The notes under the pieces are model-generated. The model ran no database searches and was not told the DNA's origin. It saw only the letters and a list, made by a program, of their open reading frames with translations. DNA of 64,000 nucleotides from an uncultured Flavobacteriaceae bacterium. Lineage in GTDB: Bacteria; Bacteroidota; Bacteroidia; Flavobacteriales; Flavobacteriaceae. Numbering within the stretch: the first letter of the stretch is position 1; the number at the start of each line of letters is the position of its first letter. The stretch spans positions 62,001 to 126,000 of the forward strand of contig CALSMD010000007.1 of NCBI GenBank assembly GCA_943787365.1. Direction: 5' to 3'. A program made the translations under genes and the position numbers. Below, one piece after another: positions 38,237 through 48,832 of the stretch.

Positions 38237-39902
38237 TAAGTGAAATCCCTTGGTTTTTTAAGACACTTTTTGTTTTGAACGCATAAAACAACAGATATAT
38301 AAAACATAAAACGGCAATCCAATACGAAGATTGAATGCTAAAAATATCTGCTAATTTTCCTTGTAAAGGTGGAATAATCGCTCCCCCTAATATCATCATA
38401 ATTAAGAAAGCAGATCCTTGAGATGTATATTTCCCCAATCCAGAAATACTTAATGTAAAAATACAAGGCCACATAATAGAGCAAAATAAGCCTCCAGAAA
38501 TTAGGGCATATAATGCGAGTTGACCCGATGCAAAAATTCCGATGAGTACTCCAATAACGCCTAGGGTACTAAAAATCTTTAAGGTTGTAATAGGGTTGTC
38601 TTTAGCGAGGAAAAACCCACCAATTTGTATCGTAACACAAATGGCAAACAATCCTATTTCTGTTGAAGTATAGTTCCCATAGTTAACCAATAAAATCACG
38701 CCAAAAGCCACATAAGGCACTATAATAAGCAGCCATTTTTTAAGGCCTTTACTCGGGTTAAAAACGGTAATAGCACCAACCCAACGGCCAATCATCATAC
38801 CGCCCCAATACAAGGAAATTAAGGGGGCGATTTCAGCATCATTCATCACTGTTAAACCTAAAGGGTTTAGATTATTAAGTTTGTCGGCGACTGATTTTAA
38901 GAGTTCTCCCAAATTCGATTGAATGGTCACTTCAACTCCTACATAGGTAAAGATCGCAAGCATCCCTAAAACTAACTGTGGGTATTTCATTGCACCCCAA
39001 CCTTCAGAAGATTTAGAAGCGCGTGTATTGGCAAAAAAGACGCTTAGAACAACTGCAAATAATGAGATTAAAAGCAAGTAAAGACGTTTATTTTCGAGGG
39101 CTTCCGTTGGAGCTTCTCCACCAGTATAGGTGTTAAAAATCAAACCAAAACAAACAAAGATTATGACGGTTAATAGGATCAACATGTTTTTAGCTTTATT
39201 GGCAGGTTCAAACACTTCATTTGTTTTTGTATTGGGGAGTTTTTTAGAAAAATGAAACAGGGCGGCGGCGGCTAAAAATAAAGCACCGACCCCCAGGTAG
39301 AGATATTGAATGGTCGTTAGTTTTATCTCGTTATTAAGAATCATTTGGTTCAGTTCATCTCCTGAAAGTGGAGTGGATCCAAAAATGATGAATGCAATAA
39401 CAATAGGCCCAATAGTGGTTCCAAAGGAGTTGACCCCTCCAGCGAGGTTCAATCGATGCGAGCCTGTTTCTGGTTCGCCCAACGCAATTGCAAATGGGTT
39501 TGCGGCTGTTTGTTGGAGCGAAAACCCAAGACCTACAATAAATAGGGCTAATAATACCAAATAAAACACGGAGGTATCTCCTTGTTGCGATCCGTTTACA
39601 AAAGGGTACATTAACAAGGCACCAAGTGCCGAAATTAATAACCCATATACAATACCATTTTTGTATCCCCAATTATTTAGAATGTCTTTTTTTACTGAAC
39701 TTGAGATTACAAAAAGCAACAGAGCTCCCAAATAATAAGCACCATAAAAGGCAAAATCGACAAGCTGAGATTGAAATTGATCAATACTGAAATAGGTTTT
39801 ACAAAAGGGGATGAAAACCCCATTAGAGGCCGCAATAAATCCCCAAAAAAAGAAGACGGTTACTAAGGTTGTTAATGCTGAATTGTTGTTTTTTGTGCTC
39901 AT
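38229..39902 (-). CDS. FucP-like sugar:H+ symporter (MFS)
   Basis: A 557-residue major facilitator with the FucP/GluP-type N-terminus ([21 protein letters not shown]) and conserved [41 protein letters not shown] region, recognisable in three pieces. It is longer than FucP (about 430) because of an insertion between the halves (loop around residues 230-330). Start taken at ATG 39902 ([10 protein letters not shown]), 10 bp after the GH92 stop; the longer frame would run into GH92. Given its neighbours it probably imports mannose or N-acetylglucosamine released from glycans; the substrate is not determined by sequence. Confidence 0.88.
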   Translation of the reverse strand: MSTKNNNSALTTLVTVFFFWGFIAASNGVFIPFCKTYFSIDQFQSQLVDFAFYGAYYLGALLLFVISSSVKKDILNNWGYKNGIVYGLLISALGALLMYPFVNGSQQGDTSVFYLVLLALFIVGLGFSLQQTAANPFAIALGEPETGSHRLNLAGGVNSFGTTIGPIVIAFIIFGSTPLSGDELNQMILNNEIKLTTIQYLYLGVGALFLAAAALFHFSKKLPNTKTNEVFEPANKAKNMLILLTVIIFVCFGLIFNTYTGGEAPTEALENKRLYLLLISLFAVVLSVFFANTRASKSSEGWGAMKYPQLVLGMLAIFTYVGVEVTIQSNLGELLKSVADKLNNLNPLGLTVMNDAEIAPLISLYWGGMMIGRWVGAITVFNPSKGLKKWLLIIVPYVAFGVILLVNYGNYTSTEIGLFAICVTIQIGGFFLAKDNPITTLKIFSTLGVIGVLIGIFASGQLALYALISGGLFCSIMWPCIFTLSISGLGKYTSQGSAFLIMMILGGAIIPPLQGKLADIFSIQSSYWIAVLCFIYLLFYAFKTKSVLKNQGISLND

Positions 39903-39912
39903 GTTTTGGTGG

Positions 39913-42858
39913 TTAGTTAATTGAAATTTCATCTGCAAAAAGCCAGCTTTTACCATCGTGTGGAAATCCTAAATGCCAACTCGGTAAAGTGCCGTATGTT
40001 TTTGCAATGAGTTTAATATATTGATATTGATTTTTATTTGTTTTAAATTCAATTGTTTTAATTTCAATTTCATCACTTGGAGAAGGTGGTTCTAGTTCTA
40101 TGGTATCAATAGGTTGAAAATCAATACCATCTTTAGAGCCGTAACAGACAACCTTTGAAGGATAGAAAATCCAGGACCGTTGATCTCTTAAAAAATTAAT
40201 ACTTACCAAATTTATTGATTTTTGGCGTCCTAAATCAACAATTGCAACTAAATCTTCATTAAAATATCCTTGCCAGGTTCCCGTTCTAAAATCAGCAGTC
40301 CCTAGAATGCCATCAATCAGGGCTTCATTACCACCCGCATTATATTGATTGGCAAAATTTGTTTCGAGTTTTATATTTATAGTGGGGTCAATTTTAAAAA
40401 ACTCAGTACTAATAACAGCGCTTTTGAACTTATTTTTCTCAGCATAAACATATAAGGTTCCTGCCTCAGTGATTTCTATGGGTTGTTTATATGGTTGATA
40501 AGTTGAGTCATCAATTTTAAAATATATAGTGGCTTTGGGGTCTGCATTTCCAAGACGTATACTTGTTTTTGTTTTAAAAGCAACGTTTCCCTCAAAAATA
40601 AATGGAGCCGGTACAATCAAATAGTCATCGATAGATGTGATGGGTTCTGCTCCTTTTTCAGTGCCCCAATCAGAAGGTTTGTCTGTCATAAAAAACTCCA
40701 ATTCCCCTCCGTTTATAATTTCCGAATGGTACAGAAAAGAACGATCTAGTAAAACTCCATTTAATTTAACTGACGCGATATACCGATTGGAAGTACTCAG
40801 GTCGTAGGATTTTATAGAAAAGGTATTTTGATTTTCAAGATGGATGGTTGCAGAGTCAAAAAGCGGTTTACCAATAATATAGGTATTGGAAGCAGGGGTT
40901 ACTGGATAGAATCCTAACGCACTAAATACATACCAGGCACTCATTTGTCCACAATCTTCATTGCCAGAAATTCCATCTGGAGTATTTGTGTAGAGTGTTG
41001 TTAAAATTTCATGAACTTTTTCTTGCGTCTTATAGGGTTTGTTGACAAAATTATAAAGATACGCCATGTGGTGACTGGGTTCATTTCCATGGGCATATTG
41101 TCCAATTAGCCCTGCAATATCGGCTTGTTCTCTACCAGTTGTTTCTGGAGGGGCTAAAAACAGTGTGTCTAAGTTCTTTTCAAATTGAGCCTTAGAGCCG
41201 AGCAGATTGATATAGCCCGAAAAATCTTGTGGCACATAATTACTATATTGCCAAGCATTGGCTTCGGTGTAATTAAAGTTAACTTCATGAGGATTAAAAG
41301 GTGCAAACCAAGTATTTCTAAAGCGTCCACGCATAAATTGTGTTTGAGGATCAAATACATTCTTGTAGTTTTGTGCCCGTTGAATGTATGTTTTGTAAAC
41401 CTCAGAAGCTCCAAGTTCTTTTGCCATTTGTGCCAATGCCCAATCATCATACGCATATTCTAATGTTTTGGACACAGATTCGCTTTCGTGCTCCATGGAA
41501 ATATAGCCGAGCGATTTATAATCTTCCAACCCTAATTTATCTTGTTGAGCACTGTGTTGCATTGCTTTTAATGCTTTGTAAGCGTCATATTCTCGAATCC
41601 CTTTCATAAAAGCATCTGCAATAACTGAAACGGCATGGTAACCAATCATGCACCCTGTATAACTGGCAGATAAATCCCAAATAGGTAAGATGCCGCCTTC
41701 ATCAAATTTGGCTAAAAAGGTGTTGATAAAATCATTGGTTTTTTGCACTTCAAGAAGTGTGAATAAGGGGTGTGCAGCTCTGTAGGTGTCCCATAATGAA
41801 AAGACAGTATAATATTCAAATGCTTTTGTTTGATGAATTTCTTGATCCATACCACGGTAGCGACCATCCACATCCTGATATAGGTTTGGCGCAATCATTG
41901 TGTGATACAGGGCCGTATAAAAATTTGTTTTATAATCTGTATCCTTTGAAGTTACACTTATTTTGTTGAGTTTGGTATTCCATTTATCTTGCGCTTCTTT
42001 TTTAAGTGTTTCAAAATCGAACCCCTTAATCTCTTCGTTTAAATTTTGTTCAGCACCATTTTCATCTACTGCACTAATACCAATTTTCACACTTACAGGG
42101 GTGTTTGACGGGTTGTCAAATTCAATAGCAGCTTTTTTACTTTCAAATTTGTAATTTTTTGGACCAATTACTTCATCCGAAAGTTCGTAATTAATTTCTT
42201 TAATTGGGTGTGAAAACTCGATGTAATAAAATAGTTGTTGATTTTCGGCCCATGCTTTTGAATGTCGATATCCACTTAATGAATAGGCATCTATTTTTTG
42301 AATTTTATAATCCAATAATTGGTCACGGTGTGTTAAATCTAAAATCAAAAATTGGTTTTCTGAAGATTCATATTGGTATTTGTGTAGTCCACTTCGCTTT
42401 GAAACCGTGAGTTCTACATCTACATTAATTTGATCTAAAGTAACTTTATAATATCCAGGTTTAGCGATTTCATTTTCATGAGAAAAATGTGCTTTGTAAC
42501 CTTCTTGTCCATCACTACCATTATTAAAAATTACTTTGTTGGAAGGCATTAATAAAATATCGCCATAATCGGAAACCCCTGTGCCACTTAAATGCGTGTG
42601 AGAAAATCCATAAATATAGGAATCACTATAATGGTAGCCAGAACATCCGTCCCACCCATCCAGACGTGTATCTGGACTCAGTTGCATCATTCCAAAAGGT
42701 CGTGTTGCGCCTGGAAATGTATGCCCATGACCGCCAGTTCCAATAAAAGGATTTACATACAATAAGAGATTTAAAGACTCTTTTGGTAAATCTTTAGAAG
42801 GATTTAAGCAACCATAGACACTGAAAAAAATTATTAAACTGTAAAATTTAAAGGTCAT
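39913..42858 (-). CDS. GH92 alpha-mannosidase lipoprotein with CHB_HEX_C-like and F5/8-type C-terminal domains
   Basis: 981 residues from the ATG at 42858, which gives a lipoprotein signal ([17 protein letters not shown]). The GH92 body begins [20 protein letters not shown] and has [21 protein letters not shown] and the conserved [21 protein letters not shown] near residue 645-665. GH92 enzymes are Ca2+-dependent inverting exo-alpha-mannosidases acting on N-glycan mannose. After the catalytic region come a chitobiase-type Ig-like domain ([18 protein letters not shown]) and a discoidin-like carbohydrate-binding region ([18 protein letters not shown]) at the C-terminus. It leads an operon with the sugar transporter and glycosylasparaginase. 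Linkage preference (1,2 or 1,3) cannot be told by eye. Confidence 0.93.
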   Translation of the reverse strand: MTFKFYSLIIFFSVYGCLNPSKDLPKESLNLLLYVNPFIGTGGHGHTFPGATRPFGMMQLSPDTRLDGWDGCSGYHYSDSYIYGFSHTHLSGTGVSDYGDILLMPSNKVIFNNGSDGQEGYKAHFSHENEIAKPGYYKVTLDQINVDVELTVSKRSGLHKYQYESSENQFLILDLTHRDQLLDYKIQKIDAYSLSGYRHSKAWAENQQLFYYIEFSHPIKEINYELSDEVIGPKNYKFESKKAAIEFDNPSNTPVSVKIGISAVDENGAEQNLNEEIKGFDFETLKKEAQDKWNTKLNKISVTSKDTDYKTNFYTALYHTMIAPNLYQDVDGRYRGMDQEIHQTKAFEYYTVFSLWDTYRAAHPLFTLLEVQKTNDFINTFLAKFDEGGILPIWDLSASYTGCMIGYHAVSVIADAFMKGIREYDAYKALKAMQHSAQQDKLGLEDYKSLGYISMEHESESVSKTLEYAYDDWALAQMAKELGASEVYKTYIQRAQNYKNVFDPQTQFMRGRFRNTWFAPFNPHEVNFNYTEANAWQYSNYVPQDFSGYINLLGSKAQFEKNLDTLFLAPPETTGREQADIAGLIGQYAHGNEPSHHMAYLYNFVNKPYKTQEKVHEILTTLYTNTPDGISGNEDCGQMSAWYVFSALGFYPVTPASNTYIIGKPLFDSATIHLENQNTFSIKSYDLSTSNRYIASVKLNGVLLDRSFLYHSEIINGGELEFFMTDKPSDWGTEKGAEPITSIDDYLIVPAPFIFEGNVAFKTKTSIRLGNADPKATIYFKIDDSTYQPYKQPIEITEAGTLYVYAEKNKFKSAVISTEFFKIDPTINIKLETNFANQYNAGGNEALIDGILGTADFRTGTWQGYFNEDLVAIVDLGRQKSINLVSINFLRDQRSWIFYPSKVVCYGSKDGIDFQPIDTIELEPPSPSDEIEIKTIEFKTNKNQYQYIKLIAKTYGTLPSWHLGFPHDGKSWLFADEISIN

Positions 42859-42888
42859 AATATGAATTAGAAATATACTAAAAAAATG

Positions 42889-42954
42889 CAAATCTAAAAG
42901 GTTCGTTAAATTAAAATATTAATTCTATTATCATATGCTTTTGTTTTACTTTTG
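42889..42954. promoter_or_regulatory. Divergent promoters for the GH92 operon and the metallophosphoesterase gene
   Basis: TAGATTTG on the minus strand (42896-42889) lies 30 bp before the GH92 ATG, and TACTTTTG on the plus strand (42947-42954) lies 19 bp before the phosphoesterase ATG. Both match TAnnTTTG. No TTG -33 is obvious at proper spacing for either. Confidence 0.45.
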
Positions 42955-42973
42955 TGATTGATTTTTTCAAGAT

Positions 42974-44206
42974 ATGGTTCGATTAATAATTTTTATAATT
43001 TTTGTATTAGCGCTCGATTTTTATGCCCTTCAAAGTTTTAGGAGTGTGGTTAGAAATCCATGGGTGACCTATGGATATATTGCGATCTCTATTGTAGTTT
43101 TCGGGAATTTGATCTATCAGGGGTACACACTTGATCGAAGTTCAGGAATCAATTCGGGGTTTTATTTGGCATTTGCGGTATTTGTTCTGGTTTATGTCCC
43201 TAAACTAGTGCTCTTAGTTTTTATGTTTGGCGAAGATATCTTTCGTTTGTTTGAAGCAGCGGTTAATTATTTTGTTTCAAAATCAGATGAAAGTTCGGCA
43301 CTCTTTAGTTCGCGACGTAAATTTATAGGGCAATTGGCCTTGGGCATTGCTGCCATCCCTTTTATTTCGATTCTCTATGGAATCACAAAAGGGAAATATA
43401 ATTTTAAAGTTTTAAAATATACACTAGAATTTGATGATTTACCAGCTGCTTTTGACGGGTATCAGGTCACCCAAATAAGTGACATTCACAGTGGTAGTTT
43501 TGACAATAAAGAAAAAATTAATTATGCGGTAAATCTTGTAAATGAGCAAGCCTCTGATGTAATTATGTTTACTGGCGATATGGTAAACAGTAAATCCAAA
43601 GAAATGCGTCCGTGGAAATCGACTTTTTCAAAATTAAAGGCAAAAGATGGAATATTCTCTATTTTGGGAAATCACGATTATGGCGATTATACGCGTTGGC
43701 CATCAGATGAAGCAAAAGCAGAAAACTTTCAGGAGTTATTGGATATTCAACAAGAGATGGGTTTTGATCTCTTGAGGAACGAAAGTCGGTTTATTGAAAA
43801 AGACGGGGCTCGTTTGGCTATTATAGGGGTTGAAAATTGGGGCAAAGGGTTTAAGCAAAAAGGCGATTTAACCCTTGCATCATCCAAAGTGGACGCAAAT
43901 GATTTTAAAATCCTATTGAGTCACGATCCTTCACATTGGCAGTACGAAGTTGTAAAAGATCCCAACCATTACCACCTCACTTTAAGTGGTCATACTCATG
44001 GAATGCAGTTTGGTATTGAGATTCCTGGACTCATTAAATGGAGTCCTATTAAATGGCGCTACAAATATTGGGCAGGTATTTATGAAAAGGCTGGTCAATA
44101 CATAAATGTGAACCGTGGTTTTGGTTTTTTAGCCTTCCCAGGTCGGGTTGGTATTTGGCCCGAAATCTCCGTTATAACGCTTAAAAAAAGGATAAATAAC
44201 ACTTAA
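42974..44206 (+). CDS. Membrane-anchored metallophosphoesterase
   Basis: 410 residues. The first about 145 residues hold four hydrophobic segments (for example LIIFIIFVLALDFYAL and YLAFAVFVLVYVPKLVLLVF). The rest is a calcineurin-like phosphoesterase with all metal-ligand blocks: QISDIHSG, FTGDMVNS, LGNHDYGD, and LSGHTHGMQFG. The layout resembles the YkuE/YaeI-type membrane phosphodiesterases, some of which act on lipids such as UDP-diacylglucosamine, but the true substrate is unknown. It is a single-gene unit followed by about 100 bp and the thioredoxin-fold gene. Confidence 0.9.
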   Translation: MVRLIIFIIFVLALDFYALQSFRSVVRNPWVTYGYIAISIVVFGNLIYQGYTLDRSSGINSGFYLAFAVFVLVYVPKLVLLVFMFGEDIFRLFEAAVNYFVSKSDESSALFSSRRKFIGQLALGIAAIPFISILYGITKGKYNFKVLKYTLEFDDLPAAFDGYQVTQISDIHSGSFDNKEKINYAVNLVNEQASDVIMFTGDMVNSKSKEMRPWKSTFSKLKAKDGIFSILGNHDYGDYTRWPSDEAKAENFQELLDIQQEMGFDLLRNESRFIEKDGARLAIIGVENWGKGFKQKGDLTLASSKVDANDFKILLSHDPSHWQYEVVKDPNHYHLTLSGHTHGMQFGIEIPGLIKWSPIKWRYKYWAGIYEKAGQYINVNRGFGFLAFPGRVGIWPEISVITLKKRINNT

Positions 44207-44312
44207 ACCCCAGAAAATATTATATTTACGCCAAAATTATACTTATATTTATCATAAGTGGATATAAATAAGTAGTATTATTATTGAAGTTTGATACATA
44301 AATCAACATGAT

Positions 44313-44609
44313 ATGTCAAAATTTGGAGAGTTAATAGATGTTGAAATTCCAGTATTGTTCGAGTTCTTCACAGAATGGAGTGACGAATCCGAAGCGATGC
44401 ACGATGTTCTCAGAGATGTTGCTGCCGCAATGGGTGACAAAGCCCGGGTGATTAAAATTGACGTTGAAAAAAATCAGGATCTTGCCGACGCACTTCGTAT
44501 AAAAGGCTTGCCAACACTTATTATTTATAAATCTGGTGACATGAAGTGGCGCAAAAGTGGAGAGCTAGACGCCAATACGATTATTGGTCGGATTCAAGAG
44601 TATGTATAA
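44313..44609 (+). CDS. Thioredoxin-fold protein lacking the catalytic cysteines
   Basis: A 98-residue single-domain protein aligning along its whole length with thioredoxin: PVLFEFFTEW, then VIKIDVEKNQDLADAL, then the cis-proline loop KGLPTLIIYKSG. In thioredoxin W is followed by CGPC; here it is followed by SDES, and the whole protein contains no cysteine. It cannot therefore do dithiol chemistry; a chaperone, adaptor or binding role is more plausible. No signal peptide is seen, so it is cytoplasmic. It ends 15 bp from the convergent DUF2723 gene. Confidence 0.85.
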   Translation: MSKFGELIDVEIPVLFEFFTEWSDESEAMHDVLRDVAAAMGDKARVIKIDVEKNQDLADALRIKGLPTLIIYKSGDMKWRKSGELDANTIIGRIQEYV

Positions 44610-44624
44610 TTTCCACTTTAACTC

Positions 44625-47600
44625 TTAAAGTGTGTCCTCAATATCGTCTTCTATTTGAACTTCTTGTTCCTCCTCCTCTAATTCTCCTGTAAACAATCTA
44701 AGATAGCTATTAAACTTTTCCATTTCAGCTTTAATGAACGTTTCTGTTTCATAGATCGCAATCACATCTACTAAACTTCTGTAACGTTCAATATCATTGT
44801 AGATGTTTTGAATGTATTGAGATTGATTGTATTCAGAAAGTGTGCTATAATATGTTAAGTTTTCTTGATATTTTCCACTCACTTCGCTGTATAATTTTCG
44901 TGCTTTTTCGATAGCTTCTAACTCATAATAAGCACCAATATAAGGTTCTAGCAAGGTATAGAATCCAAAGAGATCCACTGGCATTTTTACCATTGCTAAA
45001 TCGGCTATTTCTTCAGCTTTTTCAAAGTCGCCTTTTTGTATTAAAACTTCAATGAGTCGTGCTAAGTTTCCGCGGTAGGTCAAACTGTTTTTTCGCGTTT
45101 CAATATCATGATACACGCTTGGGTCGCCATTATTCCCCCACTCCCAATTCATAACCATATCGTACATTTTATCAGCATCGATACGCCCCATATCAAAGGG
45201 GTTGTCTTTTGCTACTGCAGTTTTTATAGGAACTAATTTATAGACCAACCCATCGAGTTGTAAATAATCTTTCATCCAAATATAATCCTCGTCACCAAAA
45301 GCACCACCGCTAAAATAGATTGGACGTTCCCAATTGTTATTGGCAATAATATCCAACATTAATAAGCGATTTTTATAAATCGCAGATCCTTTAATTCTAA
45401 TATCAATATAAGGCACAATTGAAGCAGAATCTTTGGCCTTTACAATCCCATTTCTTAAAACCGATTCTTTATCAACCGGAATTCGAACGTATTCTGTGGG
45501 GAGGTAATTGGCATTTAAATCTTGTCTGCGTTGTCCACTGGTGTCATACCCTTGTTGTTCTAGGATGTGTTTGTACTTGGTTCGGGGATCGTCATTTGTT
45601 ATAAACCCTAAAAACTGGTCTAGGTCCAAAGTATCTTGAGTAATGACTTCTTTGATGACATAATCTCGAGTGCCCCATTTATATTGGTCATGCGTCAAAC
45701 TAGATGGAATAGGATCACTGTCATACGCCTTTCGTTTCATCTGGTCAATATACCAATCGACATTTAATAAACTTGTACACACCACGCGCACATCCCGACG
45801 AATGCCTTCAATTTCTTGGGCATACCAAAGTGGAAAGGTATCGTTGTCTCCGATGGTAAAAATAATAGCATTTGGGTCACATGCTTCTAGATATTGAATA
45901 GCCATTGCATGGGCTGTTTCTCGTCCTGATCGGTCATGATCGTCCCAATTTTGACTTATCAAAATCCCAGGAACAGCAATCAAACAGACCAAACCAACGA
46001 TTGGTGCTAACACAGGTGTTTTGGAATACGTTTTTAATTTTTCATAAATCGCAAAAACGCCAAACCCAATCCAGAGTGCAAACACATAAAAGGAGCCTAC
46101 TAAGGAATAGTCACGTTCGCGAGGTTCAAACGGACGCACATTGGTATAAACTTGTATGGCAATTCCTGTAAACAAGAAAAATACCAGCATGGTCCAAAAG
46201 AGCTTTTTGTCTCTATTAAAAACAAAAAACAATCCAATTAAACCTAATAACAGTGGTAAAAAATAATACGTATTTCGAGCTCTGTTATTTAACACATCAC
46301 TTGGAAGATTTTCCTGAGATACGCCTAAAATATAGGAATCCACAGCATTAATTCCACTGATCCAATTGCCGTGAAGGTCAAGACGCCCCTGCACATCATC
46401 TTGACGCCCAGTAAAATTCCACATAAAATAACGCCAATACATATATCCAATTTGATAGTCAAAAAGGTAATAGATATTATCTAGTAAAGAGGGTTTTTGA
46501 ATGTCAATATAACGTCCATATTTTTTCAGAAAGTCATGATAATCTTCATAATCGACTTCTCCATTCACCACAGAATCCTTAAAGCTGTTCACTAACGAAC
46601 GCAATTCGTTTTGCATTTGATATTCTGTTTTGATAGAAAAGTCCAAAAATCCAGAATACTTCATATAATTTTCAGCATGTTCAGAACTCCACATTCTTGG
46701 CAATAAAGACGCATGCTCCGTATTGTAGTTTTGCAAGCCATCTTTATAGTCGTTAACAATCACATAAGTTCCTGATTTTTCGTCTTTTTCATATTTTGGC
46801 TTGTCATCAATATAAGGTTGATTTTCATCTAATCCAGCATATTGGTCTGTAAATTGTGGACCATAAAACAAGTGTGTTTTTGGATACTGTTCTAAGTTAT
46901 AATAGGCGAGGAGTTCTCGAGCACTAGAGGGGTTGTTTTCATTAACAGTTACATTGGCATTGGCTCGAATGGGCAACATTAACCACGATGAAAACCCAAC
47001 CACTATAAACGTGATACAGAGGAGTCCTGTGTTGAGGTGGATATACCCTTTTTTTCGAGTGTAGTTGAGCCCCCAAAAAATAAATCCAACCAACAAAACA
47101 AGCGCAATGATAGATCCCGAATTAAACGGCAATCCAACGGAATTCACAAAAAAGATTTCTAAAGCACTAAAGTACCTTAGAATATTAGGTGCAAGAAGCT
47201 TAAAGACAAATAACAAAATAGCAATCCCTGCCAGATTTGCTAAAATAAAATTCTTAGGAGTGATTGTTTTATAATTTTTAAAATAATAGATCAGTCCAAT
47301 TGCCGGAATGGTTAAGAGTCCCATAAAATGCACTCCAAATGATAATCCTACCACAAAAGAAATAAGAATGAGCCATTTGTTGCCTCTAGGGGTAAACATG
47401 TCGTTTCCCCAACGCAATCCCAGATAAAACAAAACGGCCATAATTAATGTGGCCATGGCATAGACCTCTGTTTCAACGGCATTGAACCAAAAGGAGTCGG
47501 TAAATGCAAAAGATAAACTGCCTACAAAAGCAGCGCCTAAAATAGCGGTGTTTTGAGTCGTTGAGGATTTAGTATCTTTTATAACGACTTGTTTAATTAG

Positions 47601-47903
47601 CAACACAATCGACCAAAACATAAATAAAATAGTGAAGGCACTGGCGGTCGCACTCATCATATTAATTACTAGTCCAATTTGACTTGGTTCTGAAGCAAAA
47701 ATTGAAAAGAATGCCCCCATCATTTGAAAAAATGGCGCTCCTGGCGGGTGTCCAACTTGTAGTTTGGAAGAAGTCAATATATATTCACCAGCATCCCAAA
47801 AACTTACTGTGGGTTCAACAGTAAGGCTGTAGGTGATGAATGCAATTAAAAAGGCAAGCCATCCTAAGATGAGGTTCCATTTTTTAAAATTAAAATCCGC
47901 CAT
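44625..47903 (-). CDS. DUF2723 multi-pass membrane protein (putative protein O-glycosyltransferase family)
   Basis: 1092 residues. The N-terminal half has about a dozen membrane helices and the DUF2723 signature near the start (TVEPTVSFWDAGEYILTSSK, VGHPPGAPFFQMMGAFFSIF), where the acidic D and E after TM1 recall GT-C glycosyltransferases such as protein O-mannosyltransferases. A large soluble region from about residue 690 (IIFTIGDNDTFPLWYAQE) follows, with helical repeat-like segments toward the C-terminus and an acidic tail (EEEEQEVQIEDDIED). The family is characteristic of Bacteroidota and is proposed to glycosylate exported proteins; the exact donor and acceptor are unproven. It is monocistronic. 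Confidence 0.85.
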   Translation of the reverse strand: MADFNFKKWNLILGWLAFLIAFITYSLTVEPTVSFWDAGEYILTSSKLQVGHPPGAPFFQMMGAFFSIFASEPSQIGLVINMMSATASAFTILFMFWSIVLLIKQVVIKDTKSSTTQNTAILGAAFVGSLSFAFTDSFWFNAVETEVYAMATLIMAVLFYLGLRWGNDMFTPRGNKWLILISFVVGLSFGVHFMGLLTIPAIGLIYYFKNYKTITPKNFILANLAGIAILLFVFKLLAPNILRYFSALEIFFVNSVGLPFNSGSIIALVLLVGFIFWGLNYTRKKGYIHLNTGLLCITFIVVGFSSWLMLPIRANANVTVNENNPSSARELLAYYNLEQYPKTHLFYGPQFTDQYAGLDENQPYIDDKPKYEKDEKSGTYVIVNDYKDGLQNYNTEHASLLPRMWSSEHAENYMKYSGFLDFSIKTEYQMQNELRSLVNSFKDSVVNGEVDYEDYHDFLKKYGRYIDIQKPSLLDNIYYLFDYQIGYMYWRYFMWNFTGRQDDVQGRLDLHGNWISGINAVDSYILGVSQENLPSDVLNNRARNTYYFLPLLLGLIGLFFVFNRDKKLFWTMLVFFLFTGIAIQVYTNVRPFEPRERDYSLVGSFYVFALWIGFGVFAIYEKLKTYSKTPVLAPIVGLVCLIAVPGILISQNWDDHDRSGRETAHAMAIQYLEACDPNAIIFTIGDNDTFPLWYAQEIEGIRRDVRVVCTSLLNVDWYIDQMKRKAYDSDPIPSSLTHDQYKWGTRDYVIKEVITQDTLDLDQFLGFITNDDPRTKYKHILEQQGYDTSGQRRQDLNANYLPTEYVRIPVDKESVLRNGIVKAKDSASIVPYIDIRIKGSAIYKNRLLMLDIIANNNWERPIYFSGGAFGDEDYIWMKDYLQLDGLVYKLVPIKTAVAKDNPFDMGRIDADKMYDMVMNWEWGNNGDPSVYHDIETRKNSLTYRGNLARLIEVLIQKGDFEKAEEIADLAMVKMPVDLFGFYTLLEPYIGAYYELEAIEKARKLYSEVSGKYQENLTYYSTLSEYNQSQYIQNIYNDIERYRSLVDVIAIYETETFIKAEMEKFNSYLRLFTGELEEEEQEVQIEDDIEDTL

Positions 47904-48122
47904 GGTGTAAAATTAAGTTCGAAGCGAATTTAGTAATAAATATGCAACGTCTAAAAACTTTTAAGTAAACCTTAATATTTTTTGTTTTAATTCGTCAAAT
48001 GGGGTCATTCACCTCCTCTCCAATTCATATTAAAAAGGTTCCTTTGTTATAAGTTTAAAGATTATAAATTTTAGCCAGTTTTTTTAAATTAAAAAATCAA
48101 CAATAAATAAATTTAAAAATGT

Positions 48123-48152
48123 TTGCCTAAACAAAACTTTATTATAAATTTG
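48123..48152 (+). promoter_or_regulatory. Promoter of tRNA-Gln
   Basis: TTG (48123-48125), a 19-bp spacer and TAAATTTG (48145-48152) form a textbook flavobacterial promoter. It lies 17 bp before the tRNA 5' end. Confidence 0.75.
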
Positions 48153-48169
48153 CACCCTCAATATGAGAT

Positions 48170-48242
48170 TGGCCCATGGTGTAACTGGCAACACGTTGGT
48201 TTTTGGTACCAAAGAGTCTAGGTTCGAGCCCTAGTGGGCCAA
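48170..48242 (+). tRNA. tRNA-Gln (anticodon TTG)
   Basis: The 73 nt fold into a full cloverleaf: acceptor TGGCCCA/TGGGCCA, a four-pair D stem GTGT/ACAC, anticodon stem TTGGT/ACCAA around loop TTTTGGT (anticodon TTG, reading CAA), and T stem CTAGG/CCTAG with loop TTCGAGC. The discriminator is A and CCA is not encoded. It has its own promoter and stands just upstream of the rimP-nusA-infB operon. Confidence 0.96.
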
Positions 48243-48261
48243 CTAAAACAAGGGTAAACAC

Positions 48262-48293
48262 TTGTTAAATTCAATTTTTATGTCGTATATTTG
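48262..48293 (+). promoter_or_regulatory. Promoter of the rimP-nusA-infB operon
   Basis: TTG (48262-48264), a 21-bp spacer and TATATTTG (48286-48293) match the flavobacterial consensus. The leader to the rimP ATG at 48353 is about 50 nt. It contains GGGGAC...GTCCCC (48320-48338), a short hairpin followed by a T-run, which could act as an attenuator. Confidence 0.7.
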
Positions 48294-48352
48294 CCGCATA
48301 GAATGATAAATGAAAAAGCGAGGGGACATAAAGTCCCCTCTTTTTATACCAA

Positions 48353-48817
48353 ATGTTTAGAGATATAGTAAAAGAATTGTTAGAGGATTGTCTTGCACAA
48401 AGACAAGATTTGTTTTTGATTGACTTTGATATTTTAGAAGGCAACAAAATTAGAATCGTGATTGATGGCGACAAGGGGGTTCTTGTAGAAGACTGTATGT
48501 TTGTGAGTCGCGGTATTGAGCACAATATAGACAGGGACGAATATGATTTTGCACTAGAAGTTTCATCTTCAGGGGCAACCACTCCACTCTCACACCCACG
48601 ACAATTTCAAAAACATATTGGGAGAACATTAGAAGTTAAGGCAGTAGAAAATCAAAAAATTGAAGCCGTGTTAACCGCAGCTAACAAAGAAGATATTGTA
48701 CTTGAATGGAAAGCAAGAGAGCCAAAACCTATCGGAAAAGGAAAGGTCACAGTTCAAAAAAAAGCAACCATTCTGTACACAGATATAAGTGAAGCAAAAG
48801 TGAAAATATTATTTTAA
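48353..48817 (+). CDS. rimP: Ribosome maturation factor RimP
   Basis: 154 residues, the usual length. The N-terminal alpha/beta domain includes LFLIDFDILEGNKIRIVIDGDKGVLVEDC and EVSSSGATTPLSHPRQFQKHIGR, which corresponds to the EVSSPGLDRPL region of the family. The C-terminal domain is SH3-like. RimP assists assembly of the 30S subunit around S12 in the cytoplasm. It is first in the rimP-nusA-infB order conserved across bacteria, 15 bp before nusA. Confidence 0.95.
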   Translation: MFRDIVKELLEDCLAQRQDLFLIDFDILEGNKIRIVIDGDKGVLVEDCMFVSRGIEHNIDRDEYDFALEVSSSGATTPLSHPRQFQKHIGRTLEVKAVENQKIEAVLTAANKEDIVLEWKAREPKPIGKGKVTVQKKATILYTDISEAKVKILF

Positions 48818-48832
48818 TACAAGACTAAAATT

